This document shows positions 37,121 to 45,812 of a stretch of DNA of 64,000 nucleotides, piece after piece. The notes under the pieces were generated by a model. That model was not told the origin of the DNA, made no database searches, and was given only the letters and a program-made list of their open reading frames with translations. The position numbers and the translations under genes were made by a program. Origin of the DNA: JASHPR01 sp963808705 (GTDB taxonomy: Bacteria > Actinomycetota > Actinomycetes > Streptosporangiales > Streptosporangiaceae); NCBI GenBank assembly GCA_963808705.1, contig CAWEHB010000016.1, positions 248,001 to 312,000 of the forward strand. The letters run 5' to 3'. Position 1 is the first letter of the stretch. Each line of letters starts with the position of its first letter.

Positions 37121-37603
37121 ATGGGAGTCGAGTCGATGTACCGGGAGATCATCCTGGATCACTACCGCCACCCGCACAACCAGGGACTGCGGGAGCCCTT
37201 TGACGCCCAGGTGCACCACGTGAACCCGCTCTGCGGCGACGAGGTCACGCTGCGGGTGGCGCTCAAGGACGCGGGCGGCGAGGCCGCCGTCGCCGACGTG
37301 TCCTATGAGGCGCTCGGCTGCTCGATCAGCCAGGCGAGCGCGTCGGTGATGACCGAGGCCGTGATCGGCAAGACCGTGCGCGAGGCGATGGACATCAGCG
37401 GGGCGTTCCTCGAGCTGATGCAGTCCCGGGGCGCGGCCGACCCCGACGAGGACCTGCTCGGCGACGCGGTCGCGTTCGAGGGCGTGGCCAAGTACCCGGC
37501 GCGGATCAAGTGCGCCCTGCTCGGCTGGATGGCCTGGAAGGACGCGACCGCTCAGGCCCTGGACGGGGCGGCAGCCCCACGACCAAACGGAGAGCAGACA
37601 TGA
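37121..37603 (+). CDS. sufU: Sulfur-relay protein SufU
   Basis: A 160-residue zinc-dependent sulfurtransferase partner of SufS. The three cysteines are in NPLCGDEV, EALGCSISQASASVM and RIKCALLGWMAW, and the Asp after the first Cys completes the zinc site. The 19-residue insert between the second and third Cys regions that marks SufU rather than IscU appears to be present. It overlaps sufT by four bases. Confidence 0.96.
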   Translation: MGVESMYREIILDHYRHPHNQGLREPFDAQVHHVNPLCGDEVTLRVALKDAGGEAAVADVSYEALGCSISQASASVMTEAVIGKTVREAMDISGAFLELMQSRGAADPDEDLLGDAVAFEGVAKYPARIKCALLGWMAWKDATAQALDGAAAPRPNGEQT

Positions 37604-37947
37604 CGACCGACAACGCGCCCGGGATGACGGGCCAGCTCACCCCGGACACCGAGGACCTGCTGGAGGCGCTCCGGGACGTCGTGGATCCCGAGCTCGGCGT
37701 GAACGTCGTCGATCTCGGGCTGGTCTACGGCGTGACCGTTTCCGAGGACCGTGTCGCCACCATCGACATGACGCTCACCAGCGCCGCGTGCCCGCTCACC
37801 GACGTGATCGAGGACCAGGCGCGCTCGGCGCTCGACGGGCTGGTGGCCGACTTCCGGATCAACTGGGTCTGGCTGCCGCCGTGGGGACCCGACAAGATCA
37901 CCGAGGACGGCCGCGAGCAGCTCCGCGCGCTCGGCTTCAACGTCTGA
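37600..37947 (+). CDS. sufT: MIP18/SufT-family Fe-S maturation protein (DUF59)
   Basis: The 115-residue protein has the DUF59 pattern LRDVVDPELGVNVVDLGLVY, the TSAACPLTDVI segment with a conserved Cys, and the ending WLPPWGPDKITEDGREQLRALGF. SufT proteins assist late steps of Fe-S cluster delivery. It is the last gene of the suf operon, coupled to sufU by ATGA. Confidence 0.95.
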   Translation: MTTDNAPGMTGQLTPDTEDLLEALRDVVDPELGVNVVDLGLVYGVTVSEDRVATIDMTLTSAACPLTDVIEDQARSALDGLVADFRINWVWLPPWGPDKITEDGREQLRALGFNV

Positions 37948-37987
37948 CCGGAGCCTGGCCCGCGGGCCCAGACGAAGGGGGTCGGGC

Positions 37988-38851
37988 ATGCCGGAATCTC
38001 TCGATACCCCGAAGCAGCCCGGCGCCCGGGCCGCGCGCACGAACGCGGCCGGGCGGCTGCTGGCGGTGCTCGACGCCTTCGGCCCGGAGCAGCGCGCCCT
38101 GTCGCTCAGCGAGATCGCGCGCCGGGCCGGGCTGAGCCTGTCCACGGCGCACCGGCTGGTCTGCGAGCTGACGAACTGGGGCGCGCTGGAGCGCGGCCCG
38201 GGCGGGCGCTACTCCATCGGGCTGCGCCTGCTCGAGCTGGCGGCCCTGTCCCCGCGCGGCCTGGGCCTGCGCGAGGCCGCATTCCCCTACCTGGACGAAC
38301 TGCACCACCGCACCCGCGGCAACGTGCACCTCGGCGTGCGCGACGGCCGGGAAGTCATCTATGTCGAGACGATCCGGGCCTGCGCCACCCATCCGACGAA
38401 CGGCCGGATGGGTGACCGCTGGCCGATGCACGCCACCGGAACCGGCCTGGTCCTGCTCGCGTTCGCGGACCGGGAGTTGCAGGAGCGAGTGCTCCAGGGC
38501 CCCCTGGAGCGCTTCACGCCGCTGACCGTCACCGACCGCGCCCAGCTGCGCCGCGAGCTGGCCCAGGTCCGGCGGGCGGGGTTCGCCGTCGCCCGGGGGC
38601 GGATCACGCTGCCGGACCTCGTGGTGGCGGTGCCGGTCTACGACCAGTTCGGCGAGGTGGCCGCGGCGATCAGCGTGGTGGTCGAAGCCGAGCGGGCCAA
38701 CCCGCCGGCCCTGGCGAACATGCTCATCGCCGCGTCCGGCGCGATAACCCGCGTGCTGGCCCCGCAGCCGGGCCCGCTCCTGGCCGCCGCGGTGCGCCGG
38801 CGCCCGGGCTACACCCCGGTGCCCGCCCGGGCCGTCAGCGCCCCGGTCTGA
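37988..38851 (+). CDS. IclR-family transcriptional regulator
   Basis: A 287-residue regulator. The N-terminal winged helix spans residues 20-80 (RLLAVLDAF, SLSEIARRAGLSLSTAHRLV). The C-terminal effector domain contains VHLGVRDGREVIYVETIRAC, PMHATGTGLVLLAFAD and a late PDLVVAVPVYDQFGEVAAAI. IclR proteins often control degradation of aromatic or small organic acids. It sits 40 bases after sufT but is more likely tied to the catabolic genes to its right, two alcohol dehydrogenases and a CoA-transferase set (inference). Confidence 0.93.
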   Translation: MPESLDTPKQPGARAARTNAAGRLLAVLDAFGPEQRALSLSEIARRAGLSLSTAHRLVCELTNWGALERGPGGRYSIGLRLLELAALSPRGLGLREAAFPYLDELHHRTRGNVHLGVRDGREVIYVETIRACATHPTNGRMGDRWPMHATGTGLVLLAFADRELQERVLQGPLERFTPLTVTDRAQLRRELAQVRRAGFAVARGRITLPDLVVAVPVYDQFGEVAAAISVVVEAERANPPALANMLIAASGAITRVLAPQPGPLLAAAVRRRPGYTPVPARAVSAPV

Positions 38852-38852
38852 T

Positions 38853-38957
38853 CCGGGGTTCGCGGAGCTTGCTCCGCGGCGGGGGGTTATAGGGGCCCCC
38901 GGGGTTCGCGGAGCTTGCTCCGCGCGGGGGGTTCTAGGGGGGTCGCCCCCCTAGGGC
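38853..38957. repeat. Two tandem palindromic elements and a bidirectional terminator
   Basis: Two near-identical copies start at about 38853 and 38899. Each has CCGGGGTTCG, then GCGGAGC-TT-GCTCCGC (a 7-base stem) and a G-run with TTATAGGGG or TTCTAGGGG. The second ends in a perfect 9-base stem, CTAGGGGGG at 38934-38942 and CCCCCCTAG at 38946-38954, with a 3-base loop. It lies between the convergent IclR and alcohol dehydrogenase genes. Related copies are at 40.1 kb and 29.8 kb. Confidence 0.85.
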
Positions 38958-40076
38958 CTACTGCTCGTGGACGATCACGCCGCGGATGTTCTTCCCCTCG
39001 GCCAGGTCGCGGTAGGCCTCGTTCACCTGGTCGAGCCGGTACCGCCGGCTGACCAGCTCGTCGAGCTTGAGGTCGCCGGAGCGGTACAGGTCGAGCAGCC
39101 TCGGGATGTCGTAGAGCGGGTTACAGTCACCGAACAGCGCGCCCCGGACCTGGCGCTGGTAGCTGATCAGGTGGCCGGCGTGCACGTGGACCGCGTGCTC
39201 GCCGACGTGGCCGACGGCCGTGATCGTGACCTTGCCGCCCTTGCCGACCATCGCCGTCGCGGCGTTCACGATCTCCTCGGTGACCACCCCGGGCGTGCAG
39301 ATCGCGTGATCGGCCAGCTGGCCCCGGGTCGCCTCGACCACGAAGTCGTGCGCCTCGCCCGCGTCGGCGAAGGCGTGCGTCGCCCCGAAGACCTTGGACA
39401 TGTCCCGCTTGAACTCGACCGGGTCCACCACGATCACGTTCTTCGCGCCGGCGAACCGGGCGCCCTGGACCGCGTTGCTGCCGACGCCGCCCGCGCCGAA
39501 GACGACCACGGTGTCGCCGGCCCGCACCCCGGCCGCGTACACGGCCGACCCCCACCCGGTCGGGACGCCGCAGCCGACCAGCGACGCGACCTCGAACGGG
39601 ATGTCGTCCGCGATCGGGACGCAGGCCCACTCCGAGACCACCGCGTACTGGGAGAAGGTGCCGAGCGAGCAGAAGCCGCCGAGGTCCTCGTCGCCCAGGT
39701 GGAACCGGAACGTGCCGTCGAGGAACATGCCGCTGCCCGCGTTGAGCCCCTTGACGCACATGTTCTGGTGCCCGGTCACGCACGGCCGGCAGGCGCCGCA
39801 GGCCGGGATGTAGGAGGTGACGAGCCGGTCGCCGGCCTCGACCCGGCGCACGTCCGGCCCGACCGCGTCGACGATCCCGGCGCCCTCGTGCCCGCCCACC
39901 ATCGGGAACCGCACCGGCGCGTCGCCCTGGGTGATGTGGTCGTCGGAATGGCACAGCCCGGAGGCGTAGAACTTCACCCGGACCTCGTGCGCCTTCGGCT
40001 CGTCGAGCTGCAGGTCGGCCGTTTCCCAGCCGATGCGCGGGCCGCGGGCGATGGCGGCGCGGGTGGTGATGCTCAT
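38958..40076 (-). CDS. Zinc-dependent NDMA-type alcohol dehydrogenase (copy 1)
   Basis: A 372-residue medium-chain alcohol dehydrogenase. The catalytic zinc ligands are in GLCHSDDH and GGHEGAG, the structural zinc cysteines in PACGACRPCVTGHQNMC, and the cofactor loop is FGAGGVGSNAVQGARFAGA. The sequence matches the actinobacterial NDMA-dependent subgroup, whose tightly bound NAD is recycled by an electron acceptor such as mycofactocin (family knowledge, not visible here). A near paralogue follows at 40220. Both genes end in a HE(Q/H) tail directly followed by palindromic elements. Confidence 0.93.
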   Translation of the reverse strand: MSITTRAAIARGPRIGWETADLQLDEPKAHEVRVKFYASGLCHSDDHITQGDAPVRFPMVGGHEGAGIVDAVGPDVRRVEAGDRLVTSYIPACGACRPCVTGHQNMCVKGLNAGSGMFLDGTFRFHLGDEDLGGFCSLGTFSQYAVVSEWACVPIADDIPFEVASLVGCGVPTGWGSAVYAAGVRAGDTVVVFGAGGVGSNAVQGARFAGAKNVIVVDPVEFKRDMSKVFGATHAFADAGEAHDFVVEATRGQLADHAICTPGVVTEEIVNAATAMVGKGGKVTITAVGHVGEHAVHVHAGHLISYQRQVRGALFGDCNPLYDIPRLLDLYRSGDLKLDELVSRRYRLDQVNEAYRDLAEGKNIRGVIVHEQ

Positions 40077-40098
40077 CAGGTCCGGTCCTTTCCCTAAG

Positions 40099-40212
40099 GC
40101 TCGCGGAGCTTGCTCCGCGGCGGGGGGTTATAGGGGGGTCGTCCCCCCTAGGGCTTCAGTGCTCAAGGGGCTTGCTCCGCGGCCGGGGTTACCGGGGAGG
40201 TCGTCGTCCCCC
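40099..40212. repeat. Palindromic elements between the two alcohol dehydrogenase genes
   Basis: One full copy (about 40099-40153) has CGCGGAGC-TT-GCTCCGCG and TAGGGGGG-TCGT-CCCCCCTA. A degenerate copy (about 40165-40212) follows. The sequence CTTCAGTGCTC occurs both between the copies and at the 3' end of the next gene, so the unit of element plus gene tail was tandemly duplicated. Confidence 0.8.
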
Positions 40213-40219
40213 TGGGACT

Positions 40220-41329
40220 TCAGTGCTCGTGGATGATCACGCCGCGGATGTTCTTGCCGTCCAGCATGTCCTGGTAGCCCTGGTTGATCTCGTCCAGGCG
40301 GTACCTGCGGGTGATCAGCTCGTCGAGCTTCAGGTCGCCGGACCGGTACAGCCCGATCAGGCGCGGCACATCGACGAGCGGGTTGCAGGCGCCGTAGAGC
40401 GCGCCCTGCACCCGGCGCTGGTAGCCGATGAGCATGCCGGGGTTCTCGTCGATCGAGCCGTTGCCGACCGCGGTGATCGTGACCTGGCCGGTCTTGCCCA
40501 CCACCTGGATCGCGTTGTGGATGACCTCGTCGTGCAGGATCCCGACGGTGATGATCGCGTGGTCGGCCAGCTCGCCCCAGGTGGTCTCGACCACGAACTC
40601 GTGGGCCTGGCTGGCGGTCGCGAACGTGTGGGTGGCGCCGAAGACCGCGGCCATCTCCCGCTTGAACGGCACCGGGTCGACCACCACGACGTTCTTGGCT
40701 CCGGACAGCGCCGCGCCCTGGACCGCGTTGCTCCCCACGCCGCCGGAGCCGTAGATCACCACGGTCTGGCCCGGGCGGACCCCGGCCGCGTGCACCGCCG
40801 AGCCCCAGCCGGTCGGCACCCCGCACGAGACCAGCGCGGCGACGTCGAACGGGATGTCGCCCGGGATCGGGATGCAGGAGAACTCGGAGACCACCGTGTA
40901 CTGCGAGAAGGTGCCCAGCACGCACAGCCCGCCGAAGTCCTCGCCGCCCTGGTGGAACCGGAACGTCCCGTCGGGGAACTCGCCGGTGGCCGCGTTCTTC
41001 CCCGCGTCGCACAGGTTCTGCCGGCCGGTCGAGCAGTACCGGCACGAGCCGCAGGCCGGGATGAACGAGCAGACCAGGTGGTCCCCGGCCTTGACCCTGG
41101 TCACTCCCGGCCCCACGGCGTCGACGACGCCGGCGCCCTCGTGGCCGCCGACCACGGGGAAGCGCATCCGCGCGTCGCCCTTCTGGATGTGGTCGTCGGA
41201 GTGGCACAACCCGGCCGCGTAGAACTTGATCCGGACCTCGTTGGCCTTCGGCTCGTCGAGTTCGAGGTCGGTGATCTCCCACGGCTGGCCGGGCACGCGG
41301 CAGACCGCGGCGCGGGTGGTCATGCTCAT
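40220..41329 (-). CDS. Zinc-dependent NDMA-type alcohol dehydrogenase (copy 2)
   Basis: A 369-residue paralogue of the preceding gene with the same motifs: GLCHSDDH, GGHEGAG, PACGSCRYCSTGRQNLC and YGSGGVGSNAVQGAALSGA. It starts at the ATG at 41329 (MSMTTRAAV), preceded by AAAGGGG; the start of copy 1 (MSITTRAAI) supports this choice. Side-by-side paralogues with clear divergence suggest an old tandem duplication with different alcohol substrates. Confidence 0.93.
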   Translation of the reverse strand: MSMTTRAAVCRVPGQPWEITDLELDEPKANEVRIKFYAAGLCHSDDHIQKGDARMRFPVVGGHEGAGVVDAVGPGVTRVKAGDHLVCSFIPACGSCRYCSTGRQNLCDAGKNAATGEFPDGTFRFHQGGEDFGGLCVLGTFSQYTVVSEFSCIPIPGDIPFDVAALVSCGVPTGWGSAVHAAGVRPGQTVVIYGSGGVGSNAVQGAALSGAKNVVVVDPVPFKREMAAVFGATHTFATASQAHEFVVETTWGELADHAIITVGILHDEVIHNAIQVVGKTGQVTITAVGNGSIDENPGMLIGYQRRVQGALYGACNPLVDVPRLIGLYRSGDLKLDELITRRYRLDEINQGYQDMLDGKNIRGVIIHEH

Positions 41330-41396
41330 GTGGACCCCTTTCGTCGGCCTAGTCCACGATGAAGCCGGGATGACGGTGCCCGCCATACTTTTTTCA

Positions 41397-41444
41397 CTTC
41401 ACGGAAGACAAACGCCCCGGTCCGCGGCTTCTGTGACACGGAAG
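41397..41444. promoter_or_regulatory. Paired CACGGAAG motifs before the CoA-transferase operon
   Basis: CTTC-ACG-GAAG lies at 41397-41407 and a near-perfect 17-base palindrome (CTTCTGTGACACGGAAG) at 41428-41444. The shared CACGGAAG is repeated at a 37-base interval, in the divergent region between the alcohol dehydrogenase and CoA-transferase genes. It is a candidate site for the local IclR regulator. Confidence 0.45.
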
Positions 41445-41520
41445 GGCGTGTTCCCCGCGGGCCGCGGCCGTGCTACTTTCCGCCACACGGGCTGCAGCCA
41501 AGTCTCGGGAAGGACCTGGC

Positions 41521-42270
41521 GTGATCGACAAGTTCCGGGCGGACGTGATGTCCGTGCTCGCCGCGGTCCCCTCCGGCGCCTCAGTAGCGGTCGGGGGCTT
41601 CGGCAGCTCGGGACGGCCGGACACGCTGCTGGACGCGCTGTGCGAGCTGGACCGCCGCGACCTGCACCTCATCGTGAACAATGTCGGCAGCGACTTCACC
41701 GGCGTGGGCCGGCTGCTGGTCGAGGGCCGCATCCGCCGGCTGACGGCGTCGTTTCCCGTCCTGCCGGAGTTCTACGACGCGTACTTCGCCGGCCAGGTGG
41801 AGTTCGAGCTGGTGCCCCAGGGCACGCTGGCCGAACGGCTGCGGGCCGGCGGGGCCGGCATCGCCGCGTTCTACACTCCCTCCGGCGCCGGCACCATGCT
41901 GTCCGACGGCACGTTCCCGCTCCGGTACACCGCCGACGGCACCGCCGCCGAGTACCTTCCGCAACGGGAAGTCCGCGACTTCGGTGGCCGCGAACACGTA
42001 CTCGAGTACGGCATCGTGGCCGACTTCGGCCTGGTCAAGGCGTACCAGGGCGACCGGAAGGGGAACCTGCGGTTCCGGCTCTCCGCGCGGAACTTCAACC
42101 CGCTGGCCGGCATGGCGGGGCGGCGCACGTTCGCCGAGGTCCAGCACCTGGTGCAGGTGGACGAGCTGCGCCCCGACGACATCCACCTGCCCGGGGTGTT
42201 CGTGGACGACGTGGTCCTCGCGTCGGCCGCAGCGCCGAAGCTGGGGATGATCGAGGGGGCGTCACCATGA
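41521..42270 (+). CDS. CoA-transferase, alpha subunit
   Basis: The 249-residue protein from the GTG at 41521 has the type I CoA-transferase alpha-subunit pattern: ASVAVGGFGSSGRPDTLLDA near residue 20, VNNVGSDFTGVGRLLVEGRI and LVPQGTLAERLRAGGAGIAA, followed by FYTPSGAGT. It is close to 3-oxoacid (succinyl-CoA:3-ketoacid) and 3-oxoadipate CoA-transferases. Its stop overlaps the beta-subunit start (ATGA). Such enzymes activate a keto acid using succinyl-CoA or acetyl-CoA; the substrate is open. Confidence 0.92.
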   Translation: MIDKFRADVMSVLAAVPSGASVAVGGFGSSGRPDTLLDALCELDRRDLHLIVNNVGSDFTGVGRLLVEGRIRRLTASFPVLPEFYDAYFAGQVEFELVPQGTLAERLRAGGAGIAAFYTPSGAGTMLSDGTFPLRYTADGTAAEYLPQREVRDFGGREHVLEYGIVADFGLVKAYQGDRKGNLRFRLSARNFNPLAGMAGRRTFAEVQHLVQVDELRPDDIHLPGVFVDDVVLASAAAPKLGMIEGASP

Positions 42271-42929
42271 CGCAGGACGCCGCCGCGACCGCGGTGCGCG
42301 GCCTGTCCCGGGAGGGCATGGCCGAGCGGCTGGCCCGGGACCTGCAGGACGGTTACATCGTCAACCTGGGGGTCGGGATTCCGCTGCTGATCCCGCGGTT
42401 CATCCTGCCGGGCGTCGAGGTCATCCTGCACGCCGAGAACGGGGTGCTCGGCCTCGGCCCGCAGCCGCCCGAGGGCCAGGGGGACCCGGACCTGACCGAC
42501 GCGGGCAAGCAGCCGGTCACGCTGGTCAGCGGCGCGGCAATCGTCGACTCCGCGATGTCGTTCGCCGTCATCCGCGGCGGCCATCTGGACGTGACCGTTC
42601 TCGGCGCGCTGCAGGTCTCGGCCGATGGCGACCTGGCCAACTGGTACGTGCCCGGCCGCAGCCCGGCGGTCGGCGGCGCGATGGACCTGGTCGCCGGCGC
42701 GCGTGAGGTCTGGGTCGTGATGGAGCACGTCGACCGGGCCGGGCGCCCGAAGCTCGTCGAGCGGTGCACGTTCCCGCTGACCGGCCGCCGGGTCGTCACC
42801 CGCGTGTACACCGACCTGGCCGTCTTCCGCCTGGCCGGCGGGCAGCTGCGGCTGGCCGAGTGCGCGCCCGGCGTCCCGGCCGAGGCCATCAGGGCGCGGA
42901 CCGCCGCCCGGTACCTGGACGACCGCTGA
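42267..42929 (+). CDS. CoA-transferase, beta subunit
   Basis: The 220-residue protein carries the catalytic Glu in LHAENGVLGLGPQP near residue 53, preceded by NLGVGIPLLIPRF, and the block FAVIRGGHLDVTVLGALQVS. It ends in the usual VFRLAGGQLRLAECAPGV segment. With the alpha subunit it forms a type I CoA-transferase. It is coupled to the following amidohydrolase gene by a TGATG overlap. Confidence 0.93.
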   Translation: MTQDAAATAVRGLSREGMAERLARDLQDGYIVNLGVGIPLLIPRFILPGVEVILHAENGVLGLGPQPPEGQGDPDLTDAGKQPVTLVSGAAIVDSAMSFAVIRGGHLDVTVLGALQVSADGDLANWYVPGRSPAVGGAMDLVAGAREVWVVMEHVDRAGRPKLVERCTFPLTGRRVVTRVYTDLAVFRLAGGQLRLAECAPGVPAEAIRARTAARYLDDR

Positions 42930-43825
42930 TGGACGTCGCCGCCATCACCGCGATCGACGTGCACACCCACGTGCACCGGTCGGTCCGCTCCGGTCCGGGC
43001 GAGGGCGCCGACGGCAACCAGGACATGGGGGCGTACTTCGGGATCGGGTCGATGCGGCACTACACGGTTCCCGAGCTGGCCGGCTACTACCGTGAGCGGA
43101 ACATGGCGTGCGTCGCGTTCACCGTCGACAGCGTCTCGGCGACCGGTGCGGAACCGGTGCCGGACAGCATCGAGGTCGCCGAGCTCGCCGCGCAGCACGC
43201 GGACGTGATCATTCCGTTCGCGAGCATCGACCCGGCCCGCGGCGAGACCGGGGTGCGCCTCGCGCGGCGCCTGGCCGACGATCTCGGCGTCCGGGGGTTC
43301 AAGTTCCACCCCGCCGTGCAGGGCTTCTACCCGAACGACCGGATGGCCTACCCGCTGTATGAGGTCATCGCCTCCCGCGGCCTGGTGGCCCTGTTCCACA
43401 CCGGCCAGACCGGGGCGGGGGCAGGCACCCCCGGCGGCGGCGGGATCCGGCTGAAGTACGCCGATCCGATGTACGTCGATGACGTCGCGGCCGACTTCCC
43501 CGACCTGGACATCATCCTCGCCCACCCGTCCTTCCCCTGGCAGAACGAGGCGCTGGCGGTCGCCACGCACAAGCCGCGGGTCTACATCGACCTGTCCGGC
43601 TGGTCGCCCAAGTACTTCCCGCCGCTGCTGGTGCGGTACGCGAACACCCTGCTGCGGGACAAGGTGCTGTTCGGCTCGGATTTCCCGGCCATCACCCCGG
43701 ACCGGTGGATCGCCGATTTCCAGAACCTGGACATCAGGCCCGAGGTGCGGCCGCTGATCATGAAGGAGAACGCGGCCCGGCTGCTCCGGCTGGCACCGCC
43801 TCAGGCCGGGTCGGACGGCTCGTAA
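42929..43825 (+). CDS. Amidohydrolase (Amidohydro_2 family)
   Basis: A 298-residue TIM-barrel metal hydrolase or decarboxylase. Metal-site features are DVHTHVH near residue 10, KFHPAVQGFYPND, LFHTGQTGAG, ILAHPSFPW and FGSDFP near residue 250. This layout matches the branch that includes 2-amino-3-carboxymuconate semialdehyde decarboxylase-like and 4-oxalomesaconate hydratase-like enzymes. It is co-transcribed with the CoA-transferase. The end overlaps the convergent SDR gene by 25 bases. Confidence 0.9.
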   Translation: MDVAAITAIDVHTHVHRSVRSGPGEGADGNQDMGAYFGIGSMRHYTVPELAGYYRERNMACVAFTVDSVSATGAEPVPDSIEVAELAAQHADVIIPFASIDPARGETGVRLARRLADDLGVRGFKFHPAVQGFYPNDRMAYPLYEVIASRGLVALFHTGQTGAGAGTPGGGGIRLKYADPMYVDDVAADFPDLDIILAHPSFPWQNEALAVATHKPRVYIDLSGWSPKYFPPLLVRYANTLLRDKVLFGSDFPAITPDRWIADFQNLDIRPEVRPLIMKENAARLLRLAPPQAGSDGS

Positions 43826-44748
43826 GCGGGCGTGGAGTCCAGCGCGATCAGCGGCAGCGGCCCGGCCAGGTCCTCGGGCGCGGCCGGCGCGTAGGCGAAG
43901 TTCTTCGCCCGCGCGCCGCCGTCGACGACCAGGTCGATGCCGGTGATCAGCCGGGCGTAGTCGGAGCACAGCCAGGCGACGGCGTGACCGATGTCAGTCG
44001 GGGTCCCGGTCGTCCCCATCGGGATCATCGGCGCCCGCTGGCCGGACCAGCGGGTCGGCCGGCGCCACTCCTCGTCGCCGGCCGGGCCGCCGAGCCCGCC
44101 GCCCCGCTGGCTCATGATCCCGCCCGGGTTCAGCCCCGCCCGGGCCCGCTCGGCCATCAGCTCCGGGTTGTCCGGGTTCGGCGCGGTCGGGGTGAAGCCG
44201 TTGACCCGGATGCCGTACGGCGCCAGGTCCATGGCCGCGGCCCGGACGAAGTTGTTCACGCCGCCCTTGTTGAACGCGTAGGCGATGATGCCCGCCGACG
44301 AGGTCCAGCCGTTGGAGGAGGAGATGCAGACGATCGAGCCCTTGATCCCGCGCTCGGCCATCGCCCGGCCCACGTGCTTGGTGTTGAGGAAGTAGCCCAG
44401 CGCCGAGACGCGCACCGCCCGCTCGAAGAACTCGGCGGACTCATCGAGCACGCCCCGGCCGCCGAGCAGCGCCGCGTTGTTGACCAGGATGTCGATGCGG
44501 CCCCATCGGGCGAGCACGTCACCGACGTAGCGCTGCACCGCGGTCTCGTCGGTCACGTCGCCGGGCGCGGCCATGGCCTCGCCGCCGTTGCGCTCGATGC
44601 GGGCCAGGCACGCCTTGATGGCCGAGGAGTCCACGTCGTTGCAGGCCACCCGGGCGCCGTACCGGGACAGGGCCAGCGCGATCCCGCTGCCGATGTTGGG
44701 CCCGACCCCGGTGACCAGCGCGACCTTACCCGCCAGCGAGACCTCCAC
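43801..44748 (-). CDS. Short-chain dehydrogenase/reductase with inserted loop
   Basis: A 315-residue SDR starting at a GTG at 44748. The N-terminus reads LAGKVALVTGVGPNIGSGIA, then NNAALLG and the catalytic YAFNKGG. The GVGPNIG form of the cofactor motif and a roughly 45-residue insert (about residues 195-245, rich in Gly and Arg) make it longer than most SDRs. The gene directly follows the 353-residue partner of the UGSC protein, with 2 bases between the stop and the start, so the three form one operon. Confidence 0.9.
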   Translation of the reverse strand: MEVSLAGKVALVTGVGPNIGSGIALALSRYGARVACNDVDSSAIKACLARIERNGGEAMAAPGDVTDETAVQRYVGDVLARWGRIDILVNNAALLGGRGVLDESAEFFERAVRVSALGYFLNTKHVGRAMAERGIKGSIVCISSSNGWTSSAGIIAYAFNKGGVNNFVRAAAMDLAPYGIRVNGFTPTAPNPDNPELMAERARAGLNPGGIMSQRGGGLGGPAGDEEWRRPTRWSGQRAPMIPMGTTGTPTDIGHAVAWLCSDYARLITGIDLVVDGGARAKNFAYAPAAPEDLAGPLPLIALDSTPAYEPSDPA

Positions 44749-44750
44749 CG

Positions 44751-45812
44751 CTAGACCTTCCCGCCGTGTTCGGGCCCGGCCGCCCAGGCGACCGGCACCG
44801 CGCGGCCAGACCACGGCGACCAGCCGAACGGGCGGAAGACCATGGACATTGCGGCGTTGGCCGCGCCCGCGACCAGGATCGGGATGTCCCGGGCCGACGG
44901 CAGCATCGGGAACGGGCGGGCGGCCGGGCCGGCGCTGGCCGGGTCCGGCTCGACCTTGCCCGCGGCGACGAGGTCAGCGCGCTCGCGCACCGCATGCTCG
45001 AAGAGCCACTGCTGCACGCCGGCCCGGCTGTACCCGGCGTTGCCGAGCAGTTGCGCGTGTTCCGGGCCGAGGACGAGCCCGCCGCTGGAATGCGCCCCGC
45101 CGACGTAGGCGCCCAGCCGGGCCAGCGTGTCCGCGAGGTCCGCCAGCACGGCTTCCGCGCTGTCGGTCTGCCGGTTGTCCACGTACTCACAGGTCCGGAT
45201 CAGCACGGCGGAGACCGCGTCGACACCCGGCGCGAGACCGCCGACCACGCTGAACGGCTCCCACGGGGAGGCCTCCTCGTTCTCGCCGAGGCAGATCGAC
45301 CACCGTCCGGGCAGGCCCTGGGTCGCCTGCTCGAGTTGCTGCGGCCGGATCCCGTATCCGTTGCGCACGATCAGGCCGATGGCCCGGGCGATGGTCGCGT
45401 TCGCGCGGAAGCCGGGGCCGAAGACGCCGCCCGCGCAGTTGATGCCCAGGCGGGACCGGGCGGGGCCGTTGACGATGAGGAGCGGGGCCGGGCCGCTCGT
45501 GGACTGCCAGGCCCCGCGGGCGGATCGCTCCAGGTTCACGGCCTGCCAGGCGGCCAGGACCACCGGGAAGTACTCCGGCTTGCAGCCGGCCATGATCGCG
45601 TTCGCCGCCGCCTGCGCCACCGTGATGCTGCGGCCGAGGTGATCCAGGGAGCCGATGATCTCGGCGGCCCCGCGGTCGGTCGTGGCCAGGCACGCGTCGA
45701 TGTCGGACCGGGTGGCGGGCACGACCGGAAGCCCGTCGGTCCATCCCTGGGCGTAGCAGTACTCGATGGCGGCCTTGGCCTGCTCGACCGGATCGGCGAG
45801 CGGCGTGGTCAC
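44751..45812 (-). CDS. Uncharacterised 353-aa protein paired with a UGSC-family protein
   Basis: From a GTG at 45812 that overlaps the UGSC stop (GTGA), this encodes 353 residues. Distinctive blocks are YCYAQGWTDGLPVVPATRSD, NAIMAGCKPEYFPVVLAAWQ, LLIVNGPARSRLGINCAGGV and WSICLGENEEASPWEPFSVV. There is no signal peptide or clear membrane segment. I recall similar proteins next to UGSC-motif proteins in other bacteria but know no function for them. Conserved cysteines (MAGCKPE, GINCAGG) and an acidic pair suggest an enzyme subunit. It sits between the UGSC gene and an SDR gene. Confidence 0.8.
   Translation of the reverse strand: MTTPLADPVEQAKAAIEYCYAQGWTDGLPVVPATRSDIDACLATTDRGAAEIIGSLDHLGRSITVAQAAANAIMAGCKPEYFPVVLAAWQAVNLERSARGAWQSTSGPAPLLIVNGPARSRLGINCAGGVFGPGFRANATIARAIGLIVRNGYGIRPQQLEQATQGLPGRWSICLGENEEASPWEPFSVVGGLAPGVDAVSAVLIRTCEYVDNRQTDSAEAVLADLADTLARLGAYVGGAHSSGGLVLGPEHAQLLGNAGYSRAGVQQWLFEHAVRERADLVAAGKVEPDPASAGPAARPFPMLPSARDIPILVAGAANAAMSMVFRPFGWSPWSGRAVPVAWAAGPEHGGKV

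Noticed and set aside
38853..40212. Insertion sequence
   Set aside because: The repeated palindromes are short, with no transposase or long terminal repeats, so they fit extragenic palindromic elements better.
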